NCBI GenBank assembly: GCA_030040215.1
Contig: JASHUD010000159.1
Span: 1-8,655, forward strand
Length of the DNA stretch: 8,655 nucleotides
Reading direction: 5' to 3'
Source of the DNA: Methylovirgula sp.
GTDB lineage: Bacteria; Pseudomonadota; Alphaproteobacteria; Rhizobiales; Beijerinckiaceae
Shown here: piece after piece, positions 1-5,146 of the stretch
Numbering within the stretch: position 1 is the stretch's first letter
How the letters are laid out: every line of letters starts with the position of its first letter
Notes under the pieces: generated by a model
Told to the model about the DNA's origin: nothing
Database searches by the model: none
What the model saw: only the letters and a program-made list of their open reading frames with translations
Position numbers and translations under genes: made by a program

Positions 1-140
1 ATCGCCAAAGGACCTTCGCCCACCGACAAGACGAAGATGGCGGCAAGCGCCGCCGTTAATGCAAGAAACACGAAAGCTGCGCGGCGGCGTCGGGCGGCGA
101 CCAGGCTCCGCAAGTCAGTCTCGATGTGAGTTGCGAACAT
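1..140 (-). CDS. hmuU: Haem ABC transporter permease, N-terminal fragment (cut by window edge)
   Basis: Only the first 46 codons lie in the window. The visible protein has a short cytoplasmic start (MFATHIETDLRSL), a run of four arginines at residues 17-20, then a hydrophobic stretch at about 21-40 that fits a first transmembrane helix, followed by GEGPLA. This start resembles FecCD/BtuC-type permeases, which form the inner-membrane channel of haem and siderophore ABC importers. The stronger evidence is context: its ATG overlaps the hmuT stop codon by one base (TGATG on the minus strand), so the two are translationally coupled, and hmuT is normally followed by hmuU and then the ATPase gene hmuV. 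No clear Shine-Dalgarno sequence is seen, as expected for coupling. The identity is an inference from position plus a membrane-helix start; the family signature lies outside the window. Confidence 0.75.
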   Translation of the reverse strand, partial: MFATHIETDLRSLVAARRRRAAFVFLALTAALAAIFVLSVGEGPLA

Positions 141-1084
141 CAGGGTTTTGCATCGCTCGCGGGGTAGAACGCCGAGAGCAGCTCGCTTGCCGCCTGCGGC
201 GTGCGCGGGCCGAAGCCGAGCAGCGACAGGCCGTCCATTAGGACGAGCCGATGCCTGGCGGCGGCGGGCGTCAAAGCAAACTCCGGCAAGGAGAACACTT
301 CGCTCGCGGTAGGATGGCCGCCGCTTTCCATCATGACAACCACATCCGGCGCGGCAGCGACGATAGCTTCGTCGTTCATCTGTTTGTACCCGGTGAAATC
401 ATCGGCGACATTGACGCCGCCGGCGAGTTTGATCATCGCGTCGCCCGCGGTGCCTCGCCCCGCGACCAGCGGACGGCCGTTCTGCAAGGTGAGCACCAGG
501 AGAGCGCGGACCCGCTTGCGCACGGCGGTGCTGCGCGCGTTAAGGTCGCGAAAGCCCGCGGCCACAGCCTTTGAAAGCCGCGCGGCCTTTTCGTCGGCGC
601 GCACGAGACGTCCGATGATTTGGATCTTTTGAACCACGCCCTGCGCGGAAAAATCGTTGGGCAAAGTCTCGAATGTGACGCCTGCATCTTTCAGAAGTTT
701 GATGGCATCCGGCGGGCCGGCGCCGTCCGAAGCAATGACGATCGAAGGGTTCAGCGACAAGACGCCTTCCGCCGAGAAGGCGCGGAAATAGCCGATATTG
801 ACTTTCGTCTTGAGCGCCTCGACCGGATACAGGCTGGTCGTATCGACGCCGACGATCTGTCCGCCGAGGCCTAGCGCATAGAGAATTTCGGTGACCGCGC
901 CGCCAATCGCGACGATGCGCTGCGGCGACTCGCCGCCGGTCGAGGCCGCAGCCTGGCGAACTGGGCTATAGACGCCGGCGACCCCCGCAAACGTCAGCGC
1001 GATCGCCGCCAACAAGGGCGCGAGCCGTCCGGCGAGAATGCGCGCGTGTCCAAGAAATTGCCGTCCAGCTGCTGGCGATCGCAT
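140..1084 (-). CDS. hmuT: Periplasmic haem-binding protein of haem ABC importer
   Basis: This 314-residue protein is the periplasmic carrier that takes haem from the outer-membrane receptor to the inner-membrane HmuUV importer. The N-terminus has basic residues and a hydrophobic stretch at about 21-38, with an Ala-rich cleavage area near 45-47, consistent with export. The mature part has the class III binding-protein fold order seen in HmuT/ShuT: RIVAIGGAVTEILYALG at 56-72, GVDTTSLYP at 79-87, then NIGYFRAFSAEGVLSL at 96-111 and SDGAGPP at 119-125. Tyr86 in the TSLYP segment matches the conserved tyrosine that ligates haem iron in this family. The length is typical. A GGAG-containing ribosome site in the 9-bp gap after hemP supports this start. 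It sits between hemP and hmuU in one leftward operon. A siderophore- or cobalamin-binding relative is possible but unlikely given the haem genes on both sides. Confidence 0.93.
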   Translation of the reverse strand: MRSPAAGRQFLGHARILAGRLAPLLAAIALTFAGVAGVYSPVRQAAASTGGESPQRIVAIGGAVTEILYALGLGGQIVGVDTTSLYPVEALKTKVNIGYFRAFSAEGVLSLNPSIVIASDGAGPPDAIKLLKDAGVTFETLPNDFSAQGVVQKIQIIGRLVRADEKAARLSKAVAAGFRDLNARSTAVRKRVRALLVLTLQNGRPLVAGRGTAGDAMIKLAGGVNVADDFTGYKQMNDEAIVAAAPDVVVMMESGGHPTASEVFSLPEFALTPAAARHRLVLMDGLSLLGFGPRTPQAASELLSAFYPASDAKP

Positions 1085-1093
1085 GGCGCTCCG

Positions 1094-1270
1094 TCACTTG
1101 GTCAAGATGAGTTTGTTTTTCCCGGTGATCCGCAGCCGATATCGTTCGCCGGCGTGAATCAAGACGATCTCTCGCGCGTCGACGAGCAGTTCGCGCAGAT
1201 CGATGGCGCGCACCTGCGGTTTCGCCGCGTCTTCGGCCGGCCGCGGCCCCGCGTTCTTCTCCTCGCCCAT
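1094..1270 (-). CDS. hemP: Haemin uptake protein HemP/HmuP
   Basis: A 58-residue gene is read here directly from the sequence. The variable charged N-terminus (residues 1-20) is followed by the conserved HemP core: RAIDLRELL at 21-29, then EIVLIHAGERYRLRIT at 34-49 and a terminal KNKLILTK at 51-58. The small beta-sheet core ending in an RLRIT..KLILTK pattern is diagnostic of the family. In Bradyrhizobium, Sinorhizobium and Burkholderia, HemP/HmuP is needed for expression of the haem receptor gene and is described as a transcriptional co-activator that works with Irr or Fur. Here it is the first gene of the hmuT-hmuU operon and is divergent from hmuR, which fits a local regulator acting on the shared control region. 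The ribosome site is weak (GGTGGGCGC before the ATG). An overlapping minus-strand frame at 1159-1407 is a shadow of this gene. Confidence 0.94.
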   Translation of the reverse strand: MGEEKNAGPRPAEDAAKPQVRAIDLRELLVDAREIVLIHAGERYRLRITGKNKLILTK

Positions 1271-1325
1271 GCGCCCACCGTCAGATTCGAATGTGAATCC
1301 AAGATTAGAATTGGAACAACTTCAA

Positions 1326-1374
1326 TCTTCTTGTTTGTAACTGGAATAAAGTAAATATAGCTAAGTTCTTCTTG
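1326..1374. repeat. Direct repeat TCTTCTTG, two copies 41 bp apart
   Basis: The 8-base word TCTTCTTG occurs at 1326-1333 and again at 1367-1374 in the AT-rich part of the hemP/hmuR gap. The start-to-start distance is 41 bp, close to four helical turns, so a protein bound at both copies would sit on one face of the DNA. It may be an activator or HmuP-related site, or chance in a T-rich stretch. Confidence 0.35.
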
Positions 1375-1447
1375 ACGTTTATGCATACAGATATTAGCGC
1401 CAGTCAAGACGCCACAAGCATTGGCGAGAAGTCAGCGAGCAAGCCAG

Positions 1448-1462
1448 ACGCGCGCCGCGCGT
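1448..1462. repeat. Perfect 15-bp palindrome in hmuR leader
   Basis: ACGCGCG-C-CGCGCGT is a perfect 7+1+7 inverted repeat made almost only of C and G, centred 47 bases before the hmuR start codon. In RNA it could fold as a short, very stable hairpin in the 5' leader; in DNA it could be an operator. A short G/C-only palindrome can also arise by composition alone. Confidence 0.5.
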
Positions 1463-1463
1463 G

Positions 1464-1477
1464 AGCCAGCCAGCCAG
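1464..1477. repeat. AGCC tandem repeat (three and a half copies)
   Basis: AGCC is repeated head to tail three times, followed by AG, two bases after the 15-bp palindrome and about 24 bases before the hmuR start. Such a short tandem tract could vary in copy number by slippage and alter leader length, but three copies are too few to claim phase variation. Confidence 0.4.
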
Positions 1478-1501
1478 TAACGAAAACGGGCGGGGGCTCC
1501 G

Positions 1502-3751
1502 ATGTCATCATGTATATGGCGCGCGCTGGTTAGTGGCGCATTTTTGCTGATCGCTTCCGGCGCCTATGGGCAGGCCGCGCAAACGACGTCGCCCGCACAG
1601 ACCAATTCTAATGCGCAGCCGGGCTCCGGACAGAGCCAAGGCGCTGCCAATACGCCGGCGCCGAGTCAGGGCGCTTCGTCGGGGCAGACGAGTGCAAACG
1701 GCACAATCCCGCTCGACACGATCACGGTAACGGCGACGATGACCGATGAGAGCGTGATCGACGCCATGGGCGGCGTCAGCACGGTGACGGAAAGTCAGCT
1801 CAGCACGGTCCAGCCGCAACTCTTCTCGGAGGTCCTTCAGGATGTCCCGGGCGTGACGACGCAGGATGCCCTGAGCGACCCGATGCAGTCGATCAACATC
1901 CGCGGCATGCAGGACTTCGGACGAGTCAACGTCCTCGTCGACGGAGCGCGGCAGGATTACGAGATCTCAGGACACAATGCACAGGGCAGTTTCTATCTCG
2001 ATCCAGAGTTCATCTGCGGAATTGACATCGTGCGCGGGCCGATCTCGAACATCTATGGATCCGGTGCCATCGGCGGCGTTGCCTCTTTCCGAACATGCGG
2101 TGTGAATGACGTTCTTTTGCCCGACGAGAATTATGGCGCACTCGAGCATATCGGCTACGGCTCCAACGGCGCCGGCTTGGTCGAAAGCCTTAGCGGTGCG
2201 GCGCGCATGGGACCGGCGGCCGATGTTTACGGCCAATTCGTCTTCCGCAATCCGACCTCTTATGACGAGGGCTCGGGCGCGCTCGTACCATACACAGGAA
2301 GCCAGCTCGCCGGCGGGCTGGCCAAAATTAACTTCCGGCCTGCTGAAGGGCAGCAGATCTCTGGCACAGCGATGTACCAAAACTATGCCTTCGATAATCT
2401 CAGCGTTGTCAACGCGGGACCCTTGTGGGCAAACGATGCGCAGACCACGCAGTTTACTCTCGGTTACACGGTCCAAAGACCGGACATTCCGTGGCTCGAT
2501 TTTTCTCTGAAAGGATATTCGCAGTCGACGAGGAACGATCAGACGGTGCAGAGCTTCGCGCAGGATCCGACGGATTCGGAGGTTTACGAGGCGCTGGGCG
2601 TCGTGCCGGGCGACAGTTTGTACGATCAGATCCACACCTATGGTTTCGACGTGCACGACACGGCGCGCTTCAGCACGGCGATGTTGGACCATGCCGTGAC
2701 GTTCGGCGGAGACGGAGCCTGGGATTTTGTCACCACCCAAGACAACGCCGGCGGCTACATATCGGCATTCACGCCGAGCGGGCAGCGTTCGCTGACCGGC
2801 GCCTTCGTGCAGGACGACATCCATTATTCGACCTGGCTGCGCGTGCTCGGCGCGCTGCGTTACGACAATTATTCGCTTTCCGGCGGCGGTTTCGCATCCG
2901 GCGGATCGCATTTGTCACCGAAGATCACGGTCGGCGTCACGCCGATCCGTGGATTTGAAATCTATGGGACCTATGCACAAGGCTATCGCGCGCCTTCGCT
3001 TTCCGAGACGCTGATCAACGGCGTTCATCCGTACCCGGCCTTTGACATCCTGCCCAATCCGGACCTCAGTCCGGAAGTCGCGACCGACGTCGAGGGGGGT
3101 GTGAACCTGAAATACGACAATATCATCCGTCCGGGCGACACGCTGCGCGTGAAGGCCGATGCCTACCTCAACAAGGTGCAGAACTATATTGATTTCAGTC
3201 CGGTTGGTGCCCCGTATCTTGTTTCCGCTATTCCCGGTGTGCCCAGCAGTATCTGCACGGCGGAGCCCTTTCTCTGCTTTCCGATCACCTCCTATCAGTA
3301 TGTGAACGTCGGAGAAGCGCAGATTTCCGGCGTTGAGCTTGAGGGTACTTATGATTGGGGCGGAGGATACGTCACCGTTTCGGGGACGCATATCGACGGC
3401 AAGGACGTTACGTCGCCTTCGCTCCCGCTTTATACTGTCCCGCCGGATCGGATCAGCGGTACCCTCGGCCTTCGCTTCCTCGACAATAAATTGGTCGTGG
3501 GAACACGGCTCACTTTGGTGAATGCAAGCCAGTATTTCCCGACCGGAGACGAAGCTGGCACTTATCTTGTTCCGACCGCAGGCTATGCGCTGGTAGATCT
3601 TTTCGGTTCTTATAAATATAATGACGACATCAGCGCCAATCTCACGGTGAAGAACTTGCTCAACAAAGACTATATCCAGTATCTGAATCTTCTGCCAAAC
3701 CCGGGTATCCAGGTGCTGGGTTCGATAACGGTGCGCTTCGCGTCGAAATGA
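1502..3751 (+). CDS. hmuR: TonB-dependent outer-membrane haem receptor
   Basis: This 749-residue protein is an outer-membrane beta-barrel that imports haem using TonB energy. Order of parts: signal peptide (about 1-23, ending AYG|Q), a low-complexity Gln/Ser/Ala/Asn-rich linker (24-68), TonB box DTITVTA (72-78), plug domain (about 85-200, with VRGP at 177-180 and YGSGAIGG at 185-192), then the barrel to the C-terminus. Haem specificity is supported by His158 in GHNAQGSFYLDP, which aligns with plug His128 of Yersinia HemR, and by YRAP (495-498), His509 and NPDL (519-522), matching the FRAP box, His461 and NPNL box of haem receptors. The linker is too short to be a signalling domain. Odd features are Cys172/Cys199 in the plug, Cys585/Cys592 in a likely outer loop, and a last aromatic residue (Phe746) three residues before the end. 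A G-rich stretch (GGGCGGGGG) precedes the ATG. It is divergent from hemP and heads the rightward haem operon. Confidence 0.94.
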   Translation: MSSCIWRALVSGAFLLIASGAYGQAAQTTSPAQTNSNAQPGSGQSQGAANTPAPSQGASSGQTSANGTIPLDTITVTATMTDESVIDAMGGVSTVTESQLSTVQPQLFSEVLQDVPGVTTQDALSDPMQSINIRGMQDFGRVNVLVDGARQDYEISGHNAQGSFYLDPEFICGIDIVRGPISNIYGSGAIGGVASFRTCGVNDVLLPDENYGALEHIGYGSNGAGLVESLSGAARMGPAADVYGQFVFRNPTSYDEGSGALVPYTGSQLAGGLAKINFRPAEGQQISGTAMYQNYAFDNLSVVNAGPLWANDAQTTQFTLGYTVQRPDIPWLDFSLKGYSQSTRNDQTVQSFAQDPTDSEVYEALGVVPGDSLYDQIHTYGFDVHDTARFSTAMLDHAVTFGGDGAWDFVTTQDNAGGYISAFTPSGQRSLTGAFVQDDIHYSTWLRVLGALRYDNYSLSGGGFASGGSHLSPKITVGVTPIRGFEIYGTYAQGYRAPSLSETLINGVHPYPAFDILPNPDLSPEVATDVEGGVNLKYDNIIRPGDTLRVKADAYLNKVQNYIDFSPVGAPYLVSAIPGVPSSICTAEPFLCFPITSYQYVNVGEAQISGVELEGTYDWGGGYVTVSGTHIDGKDVTSPSLPLYTVPPDRISGTLGLRFLDNKLVVGTRLTLVNASQYFPTGDEAGTYLVPTAGYALVDLFGSYKYNDDISANLTVKNLLNKDYIQYLNLLPNPGIQVLGSITVRFASK

Positions 3752-3821
3752 TAGGCGCCAACATCATGACGGCTTGCCAACGAGAGGCGTTGCGCTCAGG
3801 GTTCATAAAGAGGACAGATCC

Positions 3822-4157
3822 ATGTATATCGCGATGAACAGATTTAAGGTCGTCAAGGACCAGGCTAAGGCCTTCGAAGACGTTTGGCTGACGCGCGTTT
3901 CGCGCCTCGACGAAATGGCGGGCTTCGTCGTGTTTAATCTCCTCAAGGGCCCCGAGTCCGAGGATCACATCCTCTATGTCTCCCATACGGTTTGGGCGAC
4001 CAAAGCGGCATTCACCGCTTGGACGAACTCGGAGCAATTTCGCGCCGCGCATGCGCGTGCCGGCGACGAAAATCCCCGTACGCTTGGCCATCCGCAATTT
4101 GAAGGATTCGAGGTGGTGCAGACGATCGACAACCCGCGGCTTCGGGCGGCGGAGTAG
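3822..4157 (+). CDS. IsdG-type haem-degrading monooxygenase (HmuQ/HmuD-like)
   Basis: This 111-residue protein belongs to the antibiotic-biosynthesis-monooxygenase (dimeric ferredoxin-like) fold and most likely opens the haem ring in the cytoplasm to release iron. The catalytic residues of Staphylococcus IsdG are Asn7, Trp67 and His77. Here Asn6 (in MNRF), Trp67 (in FTAWTNSEQF) and His77 (in FRAAH) fall at nearly identical positions. The length matches the family (about 100-120). I chose the ATG at 3822 because AAAGAGGA lies 7 bases upstream and the protein then begins with the typical first strand MYIAMNRFKVV; an in-frame ATG at 3774 would add 16 atypical residues. It follows hmuR by 70 bp. 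Bradyrhizobium HmuQ and HmuD are proteins of this type; which of them it matches, and whether the product is biliverdin or another tetrapyrrole, cannot be told from sequence. Confidence 0.9.
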   Translation: MYIAMNRFKVVKDQAKAFEDVWLTRVSRLDEMAGFVVFNLLKGPESEDHILYVSHTVWATKAAFTAWTNSEQFRAAHARAGDENPRTLGHPQFEGFEVVQTIDNPRLRAAE

Positions 4158-4176
4158 GCGGTAGGTAACCTGCCGT
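4158..4176 (+). other. Stem-loop directly after the haem monooxygenase gene
   Basis: Starting one base after the stop codon, CGGTAGG-TAA-CCTGCCG (4159-4175) can pair as a 7-bp stem with one G-U pair and a 3-base loop; G4158 and T4176 could add a further G-U pair. No run of T follows, so this is not a standard intrinsic terminator. It may protect the upstream mRNA from 3' exonucleases or partly attenuate reading into the next two genes. Confidence 0.45.
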
Positions 4177-4251
4177 CGGGTTTGGCAAGTCGATATCACC
4201 GCATCTTCAATTGTTCTGGTCGCGCGCGGCATATGTGCGAGGAAAGCGATC

Positions 4252-4569
4252 ATGCAGCTTGATCACGACATCGAAGAAGAGATCGCCGCGGCGCGCGACC
4301 ACATTCGACGGGCGGTCCTTGCGGCATTTTGCGGCGTCCTTCGGACGACACGATTCCAACCGATGACGGTGCTAAGCTTCGCAGCCATGGCAGTGGGATC
4401 GATCTATCGAGAAATTGCCGATACCCACTGCGACGGCCAGGGATGTCCTTGCGGCTGGGAACCATGCGGCGCGGCCGACATCGATGCCTTGCTGACGGCT
4501 CTCGCGACGACAGCGCAGCTGCGGCCGGAAATAGATCTCCGTTTGGTGAAGGCCGCCGGCAAGGCATGA
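4252..4569 (+). CDS. Small cysteine-rich protein of unknown function
   Basis: I do not recognise this 105-residue protein. It has no signal peptide and starts with an acidic helix-like segment (MQLDHDIEEEIAAARDHIRR). The middle (38-58) is mildly hydrophobic and followed by a compact cysteine cluster: His59-Cys60, Cys65, Cys67 and Cys72, spaced HC-x4-C-x-C-x4-C, plus Cys27 further upstream. Four close cysteines with a neighbouring histidine suggest a bound metal (Zn or Fe) or a redox or persulfide site; this is an inference. The gene is well supported: GAGGAA lies 7 bases before the ATG, it sits in the rightward haem operon 94 bp after the monooxygenase gene, and its stop overlaps a possible start of the SufE-like gene by four bases (ATGA at 4566-4569). 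That coupling suggests a joint role with the SufE-like protein, perhaps in handling iron or sulfur released or needed during haem use. Confidence 0.8.
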   Translation: MQLDHDIEEEIAAARDHIRRAVLAAFCGVLRTTRFQPMTVLSFAAMAVGSIYREIADTHCDGQGCPCGWEPCGAADIDALLTALATTAQLRPEIDLRLVKAAGKA

Positions 4570-4587
4570 GGGCCATGAACCGGTCAG

Positions 4588-4592
4588 AGGAG
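4588..4592 (+). promoter_or_regulatory. Strong ribosome binding site that decides the sufE-like start
   Basis: AGGAG lies six bases before the GTG at 4599. The competing ATG codons at 4566 and 4575 have no comparable site (only AAGG or AGGG). This favours GTG 4599 as the main start, although the ATG at 4566 would give classic 4-base translational coupling with the upstream gene. Confidence 0.55.
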
Positions 4593-4598
4593 AGTATC

Positions 4599-5075
4599 GT
4601 GATCAACCGAAAAATCCCCGCCGCAGGTTCCGCGCCGCGCGCCGAAAGCGTTGCCCACGCCCAACAGCGGATCGTTGACGAGTTTGGATTTTTTGAAGAT
4701 TGGGACGAGCGCTATCAGAATCTGGTCGACTTCGCTCGGCGTTTGGCGCCGATGCCGGAGAATCTTCGGGTCGATCAAAACCGCATCCGCAACTGTCGTG
4801 GCGCGGTCTGGCTCGCTGCGGAGGAACGCGATGGGGCTCTCCATCTGAGCGCGGCGAGCGAAACGCAGGTCGTAGCCGGCTTGCTCGCCATCATCGTGGA
4901 AGTTTATTCCGGCCATTCGCCAATCGACGTGCTTACCAATCCGTTGACGGTGCTGGATTCCGTCGGACTGACCCGGCGCCTATCGCCCCACAAACAAGTT
5001 GCTCTTCACGAAATCGTCGCACGTCTGCGTGAATTGGCTAGGAATGCGAGCGTTCCGAAGCAGCGGGCATCATAA
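4599..5075 (+). CDS. SufE-like Fe-S metabolism protein (divergent)
   Basis: This protein of 158 residues from GTG 4599 (169 from ATG 4566) has the SufE/CsdE fold pattern: DWDERYQNLVDFARRL near the start, a central RNCRGAVWL, ETQVVAGLLAIIVEVYSGHSP, then GLTRRLSPHKQVALHEIVARL. SufE accepts persulfide sulfur from the cysteine desulfurase SufS on one catalytic cysteine and passes it to the Fe-S scaffold in the cytoplasm. Cys66 (from the GTG start) is at that position and is the only cysteine. The surrounding loop is unusual: the standard GCQSQVW reads NCRGAVW, and the usual C-terminal SRxxGL reads SPHKQVAL. It may therefore be a specialised paralogue rather than the main SufE of the cell. It is the last gene of the haem operon. 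No sufS, sufB or sufC lies in the window. The family assignment is solid; the specific role is open. Confidence 0.88.
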   Translation: MINRKIPAAGSAPRAESVAHAQQRIVDEFGFFEDWDERYQNLVDFARRLAPMPENLRVDQNRIRNCRGAVWLAAEERDGALHLSAASETQVVAGLLAIIVEVYSGHSPIDVLTNPLTVLDSVGLTRRLSPHKQVALHEIVARLRELARNASVPKQRAS

Positions 5076-5146
5076 CGCATGACGGCTCTTGAGCCCGTTC
5101 GGATGGAATGCTGAGGACGCGGGGCCTTACTCACACGCAGAGCGCC
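5076..5146. other. Convergent gap between sufE-like gene and rnd
   Basis: Two operons converge across 71 bp. The only symmetry I see is GGCTC-TT-GAGCC at 5084-5095, foldable as a 4-bp stem with a 4-base loop. No T-run follows on either strand, so I cannot call an intrinsic terminator; termination may be Rho-dependent. Confidence 0.4.

Larger units (their letters stand above)
1271..1501. promoter_or_regulatory. Divergent hemP/hmuR control region
   Basis: This 231-bp gene-free gap separates the leftward hemP operon from the rightward hmuR operon. From about 1300 to 1395 it is much richer in A and T than the flanking genes, as expected for promoters in a GC-rich genome. Visible elements include an inverted repeat GATTC(6)GAATC at 1284-1299, the half-site TTAGAA at 1305-1310 resembling one arm of the Irr iron control element, TCTTCTTG direct repeats at 1326-1333 and 1367-1374, TATATT on the minus strand at 1359-1354 (a possible -10 for hemP), TTGACG at 1372-1377 on the plus strand, and the 8-bp palindrome TATGCATA at 1380-1387. 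I could not pair a convincing -35 and -10 at standard spacing for either direction, nor find a full Irr (TTTAGAA..TTCTAAA) or RirA (TGA-N9-TCA) site. Iron and haem control is inferred from the genes, not proven by a site. Confidence 0.6.

Noticed and set aside
1305..1325. Full Irr iron control element
   Set aside because: Only one arm (TTAGAA) matches; the second arm reads TTGGAACA rather than TTCTAAA, so a complete site cannot be claimed.
1159..1407. Minus-strand open frame of 82 codons in the hemP region
   Set aside because: It is out of frame with hemP, and its first half lies in the AT-rich control region; the 58-residue hemP frame has the conserved core.
1571..1708. Possible N-terminal signalling (STN) domain in the haem receptor
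   Set aside because: Only about 45 low-complexity residues separate the signal peptide from the TonB box, too few for that domain, and no sigma/anti-sigma pair is next to it.
1967..2911. Minus-strand open frame of 314 codons inside hmuR
   Set aside because: It is antisense to an intact TonB receptor with all family motifs, and its product has no recognisable fold or signal.
5084..5095. Intrinsic terminator between the SufE-like gene and rnd
   Set aside because: The GGCTC/GAGCC stem is very short with almost no loop, and no T-run follows on either strand.
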